A DNA stretch of 64,000 bases from Bradyrhizobium sp. in8p8. GTDB taxonomy: Bacteria > Pseudomonadota > Alphaproteobacteria > Rhizobiales > Xanthobacteraceae. Below are positions 18,005 to 27,905 of the stretch, one piece after another (position 1 is the first letter of the stretch; each line of letters begins with the position of its first letter). The notes under the pieces were generated by a model. The model was given only the letters and a program-made list of their open reading frames with translations, made no database searches and was not told the origin of the DNA. A program made the translations under genes and the position numbers. Location: contig NZ_AUGD01000001.1 of NCBI RefSeq assembly GCF_000426845.1, forward strand, positions 248,001 through 312,000, given 5' to 3'.

Positions 18005-18087
18005 GCCAGGTTCGTTCAGCATAGCGACAGCAAATGGCAGCTACCATATGCTGTTGAGAAGATCTAACACCTCTGGAACCTTGATCG

Positions 18088-19149
18088 ATGACGCTGGGCT
18101 CTGACGTTTCCGGCATGACGACCACCGCAGCGAGCGCCGCAGCGAAGGGGCTGTCGATCGTCATCCCCGTCTACAACGAGGCGGCGGGTCTATCGGCCTT
18201 GCATCAGCGCATCTGCGATCTCGCCAAGACCCTGCGGCAACGCTATCGCCTCTCCTGCGAGGTCGTCTATGTCGACGATGGCAGCAAGGATGCGACGCTG
18301 GCGATCGCGCGATCGTTGCCCGCGGACGCGATCGATGTCCAGGTGGTGTCGCTGTCGCGCAATTTCGGCAAGGAGGCCGCGCTGATGGCGGGCCTCGACC
18401 ATGCCCGGCTCGGTGCCGTCATGTTCATGGACGGTGACGGCCAGCACCCGCCGGCACTGGTCGAGCAGCTGGTGCGGCACTGGATCGACGACGGCTATGA
18501 CGTCGTCTACACCGCCAAGGCGCATCGCGACAACGAGCCTTTCTTGCGGCGGGTCGCGGTGCACGGCTTCTACGCGCTGATCAATTGGGGTGCTCGCCAG
18601 AAGATTCCCGAGGACGCCGGCGATTTCCGCCTGCTGTCGCCGCGCGCGGTCGCTGCGCTCAGGCAGCTGCCGGAGCGCAACCGTTTCTTCAAGGGCCTCG
18701 CCAGCTGGATCGGCTTCCGCCAGATCCGCGTAGACTATGAACCCGCGGCGCGCGCCCATGGCGTCACCACCTTCAACGCCGCAAGCCTGCTCGGCCTCTC
18801 GATCGAGGGCCTGACCTCGTTCTCGGTGGCACCGCTGCGCTTCGCCAGCCTGTTCGGCGTCATTCTCGCCGGAGGTGCCTTCCTGTTCGGCCTTTCGATC
18901 CTCTGGGAGGTGCTCACGACCGGCAAGCAGGTGCCCGGCTATCCCTCGCTCGTGATCGGCCTGATGACCATCGGCGGCGTGCAGCTCATCATGATCGGCA
19001 TCGTCGGCGAATATATCGGCAAGATCCTCTCCGAGCTGAAGGCGCGGCCGATCTACTTCGTCGCCGAACACAGCGAAAAGCACTCCGAGGCCGACAAGGC
19101 CCAGGACGCCTCAAGCCGGGACGCGGCGAGCAGGACGGCGGCCGAATGA
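18088..19149 (+). CDS. Family 2 glycosyltransferase, polyprenyl-phosphate type (GtrB/ArnC/FlmF2-like)
   Basis: A 353-residue inner-membrane glycosyltransferase. The N-terminal GT-A domain has LSIVIPVYNEAAGL, YVDDGSKDAT and the metal motif MDGDGQHPP. Two C-terminal transmembrane helices (LFGVILAGGAFLFGLSIL and LVIGLMTIGGVQLIMIGIVG) are typical of enzymes that load a sugar onto undecaprenyl phosphate. The last ~30 residues are charged. The ATGA overlap with the downstream deacetylase gene indicates coupling and a shared substrate. The sugar is not determined. An alternative start is ATG 18115. Confidence 0.87.
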   Translation: MTLGSDVSGMTTTAASAAAKGLSIVIPVYNEAAGLSALHQRICDLAKTLRQRYRLSCEVVYVDDGSKDATLAIARSLPADAIDVQVVSLSRNFGKEAALMAGLDHARLGAVMFMDGDGQHPPALVEQLVRHWIDDGYDVVYTAKAHRDNEPFLRRVAVHGFYALINWGARQKIPEDAGDFRLLSPRAVAALRQLPERNRFFKGLASWIGFRQIRVDYEPAARAHGVTTFNAASLLGLSIEGLTSFSVAPLRFASLFGVILAGGAFLFGLSILWEVLTTGKQVPGYPSLVIGLMTIGGVQLIMIGIVGEYIGKILSELKARPIYFVAEHSEKHSEADKAQDASSRDAASRTAAE

Positions 19150-19991
19150 GCGCGGCCGCGGACCTGCGGCGGATCTGGCTCTGCGCGGACGATTACGGCA
19201 TCAGCCCGGGCGTCAATCGCGGCATCCGTGACCTGATCGAACGCGGCCGCCTCAACGCCACCTCGGTGATGATGGTGGGGCCGGCGATCGCACGCAGCGA
19301 CGTCGAAGCGCTTCAATCCGCGGCCGAGACCAGCCCGCGCTGTGCGATCGGGTTGCATGTGACGCTGTCGGCGCCGTTCCGGCCATTGACGATGCACTTC
19401 CGTCCGCTCGACGGCGACATGTTCATGCCGTTCCCGAAGCTGCTGCGCGCGGGCCTCCTGCGGCGGCTCGACCGCGAATTCGTCCGCAACGAGGTCAAGT
19501 CGCAGCTGGCAGCCTTCATGGACGCGTTCGGGCGCGCACCCGATTTCGTCGACGGTCACCAGCACGTGCAGCTCTACCCGCAGGTGCGCGACGGCTTTGT
19601 CGATGCGGTCGTTGAGGCTGTGCCGAACGCCTGGGTGCGTCAGGGCGGCCGCGATCTACCGCTCAGGCAGCGGCTGGCGTCCCCCAAGGCTCTGGTGCTC
19701 GACAGTCTCAGCGCGCAATTCCGCCGCCGCGCCGGCAACGCAGGCCTCAGCTTCAATCCCGGCTTCGCCGGCGCCTATGATTTTACGCGCGCCGCCGATT
19801 TCGGCGCGCTGATGCGGCAGTTCCTGGAAGGCCTCCCCGACGGCGGTCTCGTGATGTGCCATCCCGGGTTCGTCGATGACGTCCTCGCCAGCCTCGACCC
19901 GATGACGGACGTGCGTGAACGCGAACATGCCTATCTCGCCGGCGACGCCTTCCCGCGCCTGCTGGCGGACAGCAAGGTGACATTGGGATGA
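19146..19991 (+). CDS. ChbG/HpnK (YdjC) family carbohydrate deacetylase
   Basis: A 281-residue YdjC-family metal-dependent deacetylase. The metal and catalytic region is CADDYGISPGVN at the N-terminus; FVDGHQHVQLYP supplies His ligands and MCHPGFVD is the C-terminal motif. Coupled by ATGA overlap to the polyprenyl-phosphate glycosyltransferase, it may remove an acetyl group from a lipid-linked GlcNAc or GalNAc, as Francisella NaxD does after FlmF2. HpnK (hopanoid) and ChbG (chitooligosaccharide) roles are alternatives. No hpn or chb genes are nearby. Confidence 0.88.
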   Translation: MSAAADLRRIWLCADDYGISPGVNRGIRDLIERGRLNATSVMMVGPAIARSDVEALQSAAETSPRCAIGLHVTLSAPFRPLTMHFRPLDGDMFMPFPKLLRAGLLRRLDREFVRNEVKSQLAAFMDAFGRAPDFVDGHQHVQLYPQVRDGFVDAVVEAVPNAWVRQGGRDLPLRQRLASPKALVLDSLSAQFRRRAGNAGLSFNPGFAGAYDFTRAADFGALMRQFLEGLPDGGLVMCHPGFVDDVLASLDPMTDVREREHAYLAGDAFPRLLADSKVTLG

Positions 19992-20104
19992 GCCGGCGCA
20001 ACGACAGCTTGTCGCATACGGAAATTTAATCCGGGCGACACTGTTGGGGCCATAATGGAACCCTACATCTCCTGCGCGCTTGGTTTGCGCGAAGGAGAGA
20101 GATC

Positions 20105-20914
20105 ATGACGCCGCAGGAACGCCAGCTCGTCGACGACCTTTTTGACCGGCTTTCAAAGCTGGAAAATGCACCGCGCGATCCCGATGCGGTCGCCGCGATC
20201 TCCGATGGCCTGCGCAAGGCTCCCGGCGCCGTCTATGCGCTGGTGCAGACCACGCTGCTGCAGGACGAAGCGCTCAAGCGCGCGCATAATCGCATCCAGG
20301 AGCTCGAATCCGCTCAGGCGCCGGACCCTGCCCAGTCCGGCGGCTTCCTCGACACCATGCGCGATACGCTGTTCGGCGGGGCACCCTCACGTGGCTCGGT
20401 GCCGAACGTGCCGCCGCGCGAGCAGCGCCCGACATGGAATAGCGGCCAGGCGATGCAGCAGGCCCAGCCGGGCTACGGCGCGCCTTATGGCCAAGGTCCG
20501 GGACAAGGTTTTGGCGCCCCGCCCGCGGGCGGTGGCGGCGGCTCGTTCCTAGGTACGGCGGCGGCGGCCGCGGCCGGCGTCGTCGGCGGCTCGCTGCTGC
20601 TCTCCAGCATCCGCGGCATGATGGGTGGATCGCATCAACAGGGCTTTGGCGACAGCAATGCTCTCGGCGACCGCAGCGCTGGTGGGAGCCCCTGGGGCGG
20701 CGGCGGCGACCAGTCCGGCGGATCGCTGGCGCGCGATGCCGGCCTCAATGACATCGGCTCGAACCGCGATTCCCGCCAGGGCTTGTTCGATCAGGCGTCG
20801 AACGACGATCGGCACAACGACAACAACCAGAGCTACGACGATCACGACGACAACATGGACATGGCCGACGACGGCGATTTCGGCGACGACGACGGCGGCA
20901 GCGATTACGCGTGA
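20105..20914 (+). CDS. DUF2076 domain-containing protein
   Basis: A 269-residue protein. The N-terminus (MTPQERQLVDDLFDRL) through about residue 80 is the helical DUF2076 domain. A Gly/Pro/Gln-rich linker follows, then a short hydrophobic patch (GTAAAAAAGVVGGSLLL), and a strongly acidic Asp/Asn/His-rich tail (DDHDDNMDMADDGDFGDDDG) that may bind metals. A strong terminator follows the gene. DUF2076 is described as periplasmic/ligand-binding-like, but the function is not established. The start has a good GGAGAGA ribosome site. Confidence 0.88.
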   Translation: MTPQERQLVDDLFDRLSKLENAPRDPDAVAAISDGLRKAPGAVYALVQTTLLQDEALKRAHNRIQELESAQAPDPAQSGGFLDTMRDTLFGGAPSRGSVPNVPPREQRPTWNSGQAMQQAQPGYGAPYGQGPGQGFGAPPAGGGGGSFLGTAAAAAAGVVGGSLLLSSIRGMMGGSHQQGFGDSNALGDRSAGGSPWGGGGDQSGGSLARDAGLNDIGSNRDSRQGLFDQASNDDRHNDNNQSYDDHDDNMDMADDGDFGDDDGGSDYA

Positions 20915-20941
20915 CGTCGCCCGATAGTGGCGCAAGCAAAG

Positions 20942-20967
20942 ACGGCCGCCCAAGTGGCGGCCGTTTT
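20942..20967 (+). terminator. Rho-independent terminator after DUF2076
   Basis: The perfect 9-bp stem ACGGCCGCC / GGCGGCCGT (20942-20950, 20956-20964) with a 5-base loop is followed by TTTT. A short A tract on the other side means it could also serve the convergent L,D-transpeptidase gene. Confidence 0.85.
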
Positions 20968-20986
20968 CATTTCGAACCTCGCGCGA

Positions 20987-21814
20987 TCACAACACCACGA
21001 CCTTGGTGCCGACACTGACGCGGCCGTAGAGGTCGATGACGTCCTCGTTGCGCATGCGGATGCAGCCGGAGGAGACGTTGGTGCCGATGGTCCAGGGCTC
21101 GTTGGAGCCGTGAATGCGATAGAGCGTCGAGCCGAGATACATCGCGCGGGCGCCGAGCGGATTGTCCGGGCCGCCTTCCATGTGCCTGGGCAGATCGGGC
21201 CGGCGCGCGAGCATTTCGGCCGGCGGCGTCCATGCCGGCCATTCGCGCTTGGCCGTAATCGATTTCACGCCGGACCAGGTGAAGCCAGGACGGCCGACGC
21301 CGATGCCGTAGCGCATCGCCCTGCCGTTGCCCTCGACGAGGTAGAGGAACTTGTTCGGCGTGTCGACCACGATCGTGCCGGGACTTTCCTTGCCGTTATA
21401 GTCAACAAGTTGTTTCTCGAATTTCGGATCGAACGGACGCTGCCGCGGGTCGACGGCGTCCTGCTGCAGCGCGCCTTGCTGAATTGCGCCTTGCTGATAT
21501 TCACCCTGCATCTGCGGCTCGCCCATCGGCGGCAGGCGGCGCTGATCGTAGTAAGCCGGCTGCTGCTGATATACCGGTCGCTCGGGCGCGTAAGCCGGAC
21601 CGCGTCCGGGGCCGTCGCCGAACAGAAACTCGATGAAGCCGCCGCCCAGGTTCGAATTTGAAGCGACGCGCACCGGCGCTGGCGGCACCCGCGGCGCGTA
21701 GAGCACCGCAGGCGGATCGTTCGGCACGCTGTTGTCGAAGGCGCCGGCTTCGTTCACGCCGGCAATGAAGGTACAAGCGCTGCCGAGCAGCGCGACAGAC
21801 ATTTTTTTGAACAT
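20987..21814 (-). CDS. L,D-transpeptidase (YkuD family)
   Basis: A 275-residue periplasmic enzyme that cross-links peptidoglycan or attaches proteins to it through a Cys nucleophile. A signal peptide is visible (MSVALLGSACTFIAGVNEAGA), then a Pro/Gln-rich linker (about residues 75-125). The YkuD domain ends with YRIHGSNEPW and SSGCIRMRNEDVIDLYG, which carry the catalytic His and Cys. I chose ATG 21814; MSVALLG, 4 codons in, is possible. It converges with DUF2076. Confidence 0.92.
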   Translation of the reverse strand: MFKKMSVALLGSACTFIAGVNEAGAFDNSVPNDPPAVLYAPRVPPAPVRVASNSNLGGGFIEFLFGDGPGRGPAYAPERPVYQQQPAYYDQRRLPPMGEPQMQGEYQQGAIQQGALQQDAVDPRQRPFDPKFEKQLVDYNGKESPGTIVVDTPNKFLYLVEGNGRAMRYGIGVGRPGFTWSGVKSITAKREWPAWTPPAEMLARRPDLPRHMEGGPDNPLGARAMYLGSTLYRIHGSNEPWTIGTNVSSGCIRMRNEDVIDLYGRVSVGTKVVVL

Positions 21815-22128
21815 CGACGTACTCTGTACTGTTTCGTCTAGATCACACACCCCGTAGACGGTGCCTGGCTGATCGGCGCCCGCGACGTGGTCAATAAAAG
21901 GCAAAAGCCGTTTTGTTTGGTAAACGGAACGAGCGTTTGGATTCACCACGTCGCGAGCGACGGCGCAATTTGGCAATCAGCGTTTATTTTCCATGAACGT
22001 CGCGCGTCCATGGTTAATCGCCGCTTGCGCAGCGTCGCGCGAAGCCGCCGAGCGGTTCCGGCTGTGAACTTCGTGTTAAATCGCTTCTGCCTACAAAGAC
22101 GCGTGAGTGAGGTGGGGGGAGTATCCTG
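21815..22128. other. Intergenic region between divergent L,D-transpeptidase and cheZ-like genes
   Basis: 314 bases, presumably holding both promoters. Apart from a weak inverted repeat CCGTTT-N8-AAACGG at 21908-21927, nothing distinctive is seen. Confidence 0.5.
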
Positions 22129-22914
22129 ATGGCTGTTCACCGCAAGCGTTTTCGTGTCGAGGATATCGTTGCTGGCGAGATGCCCGTTCTAGACGTGACT
22201 GAAGAGGTACTCCCGATGCATAGCGAGATCATGGCCGAGCTGCGTGCGATCCGCGCACAGATGGCGAAGGGCCTCGCCGCGGCTCCGCTGTCCGGCAGCG
22301 CAGCCATGGCGGCGATCGACGCCTCGACGGCTCACGAGCTCGCCGAAGCGCGTGCCATGCTCGACACCTACCGAGCGCAGATCGAGCAGTGCGAGAAGCT
22401 GAAGGTCGAGCTCGACCTCATCCACGACGCCATCGATCGCACCAAGCGCGAAATCGCAACGTTGCACGGCAAGAGCTTCGACGGCGGGGAGATGGCCAAG
22501 GTCAATGGCGAGCTCGGCGCGGTGGTCGGGGGCACCGAGCAGGCGACCCAGCAGATCCTCGAGGCCGCGGAATCGATCGACCAGGCCGCCAGCGCGATGT
22601 CCAAGGTCGACTCGGCCGATCAGCAGAAGCGGCTCGCCGACGACATCCAGGAACGCGTCATCTCGATCTTCGAAGCCTGCAACTTCCAGGACCTGACCGG
22701 CCAGCGCATCAGCAAGGTCATGAACACCATGAAGTTCATCGAGCAGCACATCAATGCGATGATGGACATCTGGGGCGGCGTCGACGCGATCAAGGCCCAT
22801 GTGCCTGCGCAGGTCGACAACCGCAGCGACGACGAGAAGCTGCTCAATGGCCCGAAGCTCGCCGGCGACGTCGGCCACGCCTCGCAGGACGACATCGACG
22901 CGCTGTTCGACTGA
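22129..22914 (+). CDS. CheZ-family protein phosphatase
   Basis: A 261-residue helical protein. The C-terminal half contains FEACNFQDLTGQRISKVM, with the Asp and Gln used by CheZ to dephosphorylate CheY-P. The extreme C-terminus, QDDIDALFD, matches the CheZ peptide that docks on CheY. The N-terminal ~110 residues are coiled-coil-like (ELRAIRAQMAKGL; EQCEKLKVELDLIHDAID). The start ATG 22129 lies just after GGGGGAG. No che or fla genes are in the window, so its response-regulator partner is unknown. Confidence 0.87.
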   Translation: MAVHRKRFRVEDIVAGEMPVLDVTEEVLPMHSEIMAELRAIRAQMAKGLAAAPLSGSAAMAAIDASTAHELAEARAMLDTYRAQIEQCEKLKVELDLIHDAIDRTKREIATLHGKSFDGGEMAKVNGELGAVVGGTEQATQQILEAAESIDQAASAMSKVDSADQQKRLADDIQERVISIFEACNFQDLTGQRISKVMNTMKFIEQHINAMMDIWGGVDAIKAHVPAQVDNRSDDEKLLNGPKLAGDVGHASQDDIDALFD

Positions 22915-22939
22915 GCGGTCGCGGATACGGAAAAAGCAA

Positions 22940-22969
22940 AACGCCGGTCCTGGGACCGGCGTTTTTGTT
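22940..22969 (+). terminator. Rho-independent terminator after the cheZ-like gene
   Basis: Stem ACGCCGGTCC / GGACCGGCGT (22941-22950, 22953-22962), flanked upstream by an A-rich stretch and followed by TTTTTG TTT. The tight apex suggests an 8-bp stem with a six-base loop in practice. Confidence 0.85.
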
Positions 22970-22970
22970 T

Positions 22971-23002
22971 CTCGTCATTGCGAGGAGCGAAGCAATGACG
23001 AG
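22971..23002. repeat. Short palindromic repeat, CGTCATTGC family
   Basis: Perfect 11-bp arms CTCGTCATTGC / GCAATGACGAG separated by 10 bases. It sits directly after the cheZ-like terminator, between two convergent genes. It is one of at least four related palindromes in the window. Confidence 0.6.
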
Positions 23003-23022
23003 GGGTTAGGCCGGAGGCCACC

Positions 23023-23544
23023 TCACGCCCGGGGCGCGCAGCGGACGTAGACCATGTTGCCGTAGCGGGTGGCGGCGTCCTTGTCGATGAAGCGGGTGAT
23101 CAGGACGCGGCCGTCGAAGGAGATGATCTCGCGGTCCTGGTCGCCGGGGGTCGGACCGGCGGGACCGATGTAGTTCTTGCCGCTCGGAGAGCCCTTGAGC
23201 CGCAGTTCCTGCGGCGTCGCCTGGTCGGCGAGATGCATGATGACGCCGCCGGAGGAGCCGGCGGTGATCACGTAGGGGTTCTTGCATTGGGCGCGCGCGG
23301 CGGCTTCTGTGCGAGCACGGTCGGCGGGGTTCTGGAACGAGGCGAGGCCCCAGCGGCCGACGATCTCGTCGGCGCGGATGGTGGCGGGCATTTCCGGAGC
23401 CACGCCGGGCTCGGCTTCGGGCGGCGGCGGGGAGGACGTCAAGGACGGCAGGTTGAAGCCGCCGCCGCAGGCTCCCAGCAGCAGCGCCAGACAAGAGGCG
23501 GCGGCCAGATTGGCAACCGTGCGCGCGTGAGCCGAACTGATCAT
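23023..23544 (-). CDS. Putative lipoprotein
   Basis: A 173-residue protein with a lipoprotein signal peptide. A hydrophobic stretch ends in the lipobox LLLGAC, with the Cys about residue 25, followed by a Gly/Ser/Pro-rich spacer. The mature part begins IRADEIVGRWGLASF and includes RAQCKNPYVI, compatible with a small beta-rich binding domain. I recognise no named family. I chose ATG 23544 because GGGGGGAA lies directly upstream; an ATG at 23568 is less likely. The 3' end converges with the cheZ-like gene. Confidence 0.75.
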   Translation of the reverse strand: MISSAHARTVANLAAASCLALLLGACGGGFNLPSLTSSPPPPEAEPGVAPEMPATIRADEIVGRWGLASFQNPADRARTEAAARAQCKNPYVITAGSSGGVIMHLADQATPQELRLKGSPSGKNYIGPAGPTPGDQDREIISFDGRVLITRFIDKDAATRYGNMVYVRCAPRA

Positions 23545-23701
23545 GGCATTCCCCCCGAACAAGACCATGGCCGCACCCCTCCCGCAGCCAAGCGCAAAAC
23601 TGCTGCCGGAGCAATGACGTCCTTCTGTACGCCGACACCCCGAACGAGTTTCCAATGCCACCATCCTATATCCGCCTCAACAACCGCTTAACCACCTTTG
23701 C

Positions 23702-23730
23702 TTGACAGGATCGCGGCCAAGCCATATTTC
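23702..23730 (+). promoter_or_regulatory. Candidate groESL promoter
   Basis: TTGACA at 23702-23707 is a perfect -35 element. With a 17-base spacer the -10 would be TATTTC, a weak match, about 12 bases before the CIRCE element. CTTGAC plus CCATAT could instead be read as a heat-shock sigma-32-like site. The start point is inferred. Confidence 0.45.
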
Positions 23731-23741
23731 CGGGCCCACTA

Positions 23742-23768
23742 TTAGCACTCGGAAAGCCCGATTGCTAA
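23742..23768 (+). promoter_or_regulatory. CIRCE element (HrcA operator) upstream of groES
   Basis: The left arm TTAGCACTC is a perfect consensus match, the spacer is exactly 9 bases, and the right arm GATTGCTAA differs from the consensus GAGTGCTAA at one position. It lies 93 bases before the groES start, beside a candidate promoter. HrcA repression of this operon is expected from family knowledge; hrcA is not in the window. Confidence 0.88.
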
Positions 23769-23860
23769 GCGCGCCGTTCGATTCTCGATGAGAGGGTGGA
23801 CGGAAGCGCCGCCCCACCGACTTCCACTATTTCCTAAGCGAGCCTCCAAAGGGAAACGTC

Positions 23861-24157
23861 ATGGCTAAATCCAAATTTCGTCCGCTGCATGACCGTGTCG
23901 TGGTCAAACGTATCGACGCCGAGGAAAAGACCAAGGGCGGCATCATCATCCCCGACACTGCCAAGGAAAAGCCCTCCCAGGGCGAAATCGTCGCCGTCGG
24001 CCCCGGCGGCCGGGACGAGACTGGCAAGCTGATCCCGATCGACCTCAAGGTCGGCGACCGCGTGCTGTTCGGCAAGTGGTCGGGCACCGAGGTCAAGATC
24101 GACAACGAAGAGCTCCTGATCATGAAGGAGTCGGACATCATGGGCGTGCTGGCCTAG
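23861..24157 (+). CDS. groES: Co-chaperonin GroES
   Basis: A 98-residue GroES, the heptameric lid of the GroEL folding chamber. The N-terminus [19 protein letters not shown], the mobile-loop region [20 protein letters not shown] and the C-terminal ESDIMGVLA are all typical. The ribosome site is AAGGGAAA. The promoter region carries CIRCE. groEL follows after an unusually long 177-base gap that contains a palindromic repeat element. Confidence 0.97.
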   Translation: MAKSKFRPLHDRVVVKRIDAEEKTKGGIIIPDTAKEKPSQGEIVAVGPGGRDETGKLIPIDLKVGDRVLFGKWSGTEVKIDNEELLIMKESDIMGVLA

Positions 24158-24192
24158 GGCCATTCGCCTGAACGGCCGCTGAATATCGTCTC

Positions 24193-24290
24193 GTCATGCC
24201 CGGGCAGAAGCGCGTGTTCGCGCTAGACGACCCGGGCGTCCAGCACGTTTCGCAAGATGATGGATTGCCGGGTCAAGCCCGGCAATGACG
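24193..24290. repeat. Composite palindromic repeat element between groES and groEL
   Basis: About 98 bases begin CGTCATGCCCGGGC and end GCCCGGCAATGACG, giving imperfect terminal inverted repeats. The right half is a hairpin: ATTGCCGGG (24264-24272), loop TCAAG, CCCGGCAAT (24278-24286). The right ~30 bases are nearly identical to those at 53390-53420. Confidence 0.65.
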
Positions 24291-24331
24291 AAGAAGAAGC
24301 GGCAAGACACATCACGAACACGAGGGATTGA

Positions 24332-25966
<1,635 letters not shown>

Positions 25967-25991
25967 GCCTCCACCCCACGACATTGATTGC

Positions 25992-26021
25992 GAAGGCCGC
26001 CTCCGGGCGGCCTTCTTTTTT
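25992..26021 (+). terminator. Rho-independent terminator after groEL
   Basis: Perfect 10-bp stem GAAGGCCGCC / GGCGGCCTTC (25992-26001, 26006-26015), four-base loop TCCG, followed by six T residues. It is the strongest terminator in the window. Confidence 0.92.
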
Positions 26022-26110
26022 GCCGACCTTCCCCTTTCGCTTTCCGATTCAACCAGCGGCCAAAACCCACTACGGTGGCGCGCCGATTCGATTGCGCGAG
26101 GATTTCATCG

Positions 26111-27322
26111 ATGCGTGCGCTTCTGGTTTGTTCGACGGCCGTCGTGGCGGCCCTGCTCGCCGTTTGGCCGGATCGGGCCCCTGCCCAGATGAAGCTGTCG
26201 CCGAAGGCGACAGCACCGGGCGGAACCGAGACGCGCTATTTCACCTCCATCGACGGACTGATGGACGGCAATGCCGACGTGATCCTGAAAGAGACGCGCC
26301 AGGGCAAGAATGTCACCGCGGCGGTGCTCGATGTCTGTTACCCGATCGCCAGGAATTCCGACCGCAAGGACCGCTTCGTCGTCAATCTCCAGGTCGCGGG
26401 GCAGACGTTGACCGGAACGACGCAGAGCCTTGGCGAGAAGTCGCCGGTCAGCGTCAAGCTGACGCGCAAGCAGTCCGGCGACACGTTTGAATTCCGCGGC
26501 CAGATCTCGATCGGCCAGGCCGTGACCGAGGTCACATCGCCCGACAATTCCGACCTCAGCGAAAGGGAATTCCTGGACAACCAGACCTCCGACGACGGCA
26601 TCACCTCCCAGCCGAAGGACTTCACGGACGTTTCTCCGGAAGCGATTGCGGTCAGGGTCAAGCTCGACGCTGCGACGGACTTCCTGAAGAGCCTGAAGGG
26701 CCAGGAGGTCGAGGTGACGCTGGCGAGCCTCAGCGTCGGCTGCGATGCACTGCGCGCGGGCGAGCAGACCATCAACATGTCGGTCGATCCAGAGCGTGCG
26801 GGCGCGCTGCTGGCCAAGTTCAAGGCGATGCCGGGCGTCACGGCGGCAGGTTGGACCGCGGGCATGACCGAGATGGACCGGACCATCCGCTTCCCCGCGG
26901 CGGACTGGCGCGAGGGCGACAAGATCAACAAGGCCAGGCTTGCGACTGCGGTGGCCAACGTGCTGAGCAGGACACTCGCCGCAAAGCCGGTCTCGCAGGA
27001 CTTCGATCCCGCAACGGGCAAGCTCAAGCTGGTGTTCAAGCGGCCCAATCAGGATTTTCCGGCGCTCGAGCTCACCGACACGATCGAGGTCGCAGGGCTC
27101 GTATCGCCGGACAAGCCGGGCTCCACCGACAAGCTCATGCTCTGGATCGGCAGTCCCGCCACCACGACTGCCGACGAGAGCGGCGGCGCCAAACTCAATC
27201 TGTCCGACGACGCGAGCCTGGACGAAGAAGGCGATCTTCCCGAGGACAACGGGTCGATCGAGGCGCTTGCCCGGGAGCTGAAGGGCCAGCACTGGGACGC
27301 GGACAAGTCGGTGTGGAAGTGA
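26111..27322 (+). CDS. Exported hypothetical protein
   Basis: A 403-residue protein with a signal peptide (MRALLVCSTAVVAALLAVW, cleavage near RAPAQ). The mature part is rich in beta-strand patterns (DRFVVNLQVAGQTLTGTTQS; LASLSVGCDALRAGEQTINM) and has only two Cys, possibly a disulfide. The C-terminal ~50 residues are acidic. I recognise no family. ATG 26111 is the first that gives a signal peptide. The gene is monocistronic: groEL's terminator lies upstream and a convergent gene downstream. Confidence 0.75.
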   Translation: MRALLVCSTAVVAALLAVWPDRAPAQMKLSPKATAPGGTETRYFTSIDGLMDGNADVILKETRQGKNVTAAVLDVCYPIARNSDRKDRFVVNLQVAGQTLTGTTQSLGEKSPVSVKLTRKQSGDTFEFRGQISIGQAVTEVTSPDNSDLSEREFLDNQTSDDGITSQPKDFTDVSPEAIAVRVKLDAATDFLKSLKGQEVEVTLASLSVGCDALRAGEQTINMSVDPERAGALLAKFKAMPGVTAAGWTAGMTEMDRTIRFPAADWREGDKINKARLATAVANVLSRTLAAKPVSQDFDPATGKLKLVFKRPNQDFPALELTDTIEVAGLVSPDKPGSTDKLMLWIGSPATTTADESGGAKLNLSDDASLDEEGDLPEDNGSIEALARELKGQHWDADKSVWK

Positions 27323-27376
27323 CGTAGTCTATTCCGGGGCGACGCCTCAGGCGTCGAACCCGGAAGGACCTGACGG

Positions 27377-27775
27377 TCAATTCCCCGTCGTGCGAAAACG
27401 CAGCGGTTTCGGGCCGATCAGCGTGAGCACGTCGCCCTGGCGCGTCCAGGTCTCGACGCTGCCGAGCGCTGCCACGAGCTCGTCGTCGGCCCGGGCCCGG
27501 GCGGGCGGGCAGGAACGGTCCTGGATCTGCCCGGGAACGAAGATCACGGTGTTACCGGCGACCGAGAACTGCCCCTTGCCGCCCTTGCACCAAAGCTCCA
27601 GCACGACCTCGCCATGGTCGCCGATCTCGATGTTCGGAATCCGCTTCGAGCCGGCTTGCGGCAGCGCTTCCAGCGTCATTTCGGTACCGAACGGAAACCC
27701 CTCCTGGGCACGCGCGAATGTGGACATCGCGAGCATTGCAACCGCGGCACACATCAATCGTTTGAGCGAAACCAT
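27377..27775 (-). CDS. META/HslJ-like exported protein
   Basis: A 132-residue protein with a signal peptide (MCAAVAMLAMSTFARA). The mature domain, FPFGTEMTLEALPQAGSKRI followed by WCKGGKGQFSVAGNT and a C-terminal LGSVETWTRQGDVLTLIG, resembles META/HslJ domains found in secreted or outer-membrane proteins, some tied to novobiocin resistance or motility. The family assignment is moderate. It converges with the preceding exported-protein gene and is separated from lctP by a terminator. Confidence 0.65.
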   Translation of the reverse strand: MVSLKRLMCAAVAMLAMSTFARAQEGFPFGTEMTLEALPQAGSKRIPNIEIGDHGEVVLELWCKGGKGQFSVAGNTVIFVPGQIQDRSCPPARARADDELVAALGSVETWTRQGDVLTLIGPKPLRFRTTGN

Positions 27776-27854
27776 GAAACCCCTGGACCGACCTGATTCG
27801 CGGCACCTTCTATAAGACGGCCGCCTCCTTGAGAAGGTTCGCGCAGATGCAAAG

Positions 27855-27882
27855 ATCCCCGCGAGGGGAACCTCGCGGGGAT
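27855..27882 (-). terminator. Terminator downstream of lctP
   Basis: Perfect 12-bp stem ATCCCCGCGAGG / CCTCGCGGGGAT with a GGAA loop, 23 bases past the lctP stop. The T tract on the minus strand is short (CTTTG). Confidence 0.7.
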
Positions 27883-27905
27883 TTGCGTCGTCAGCGACAT
27901 CGATC

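Noticed and set aside
18017..18053. CAGCATA / TATGCTG inverted repeat after hisG as a terminator
   Set aside because: The loop of more than 20 bases and lack of a T tract make termination unlikely.
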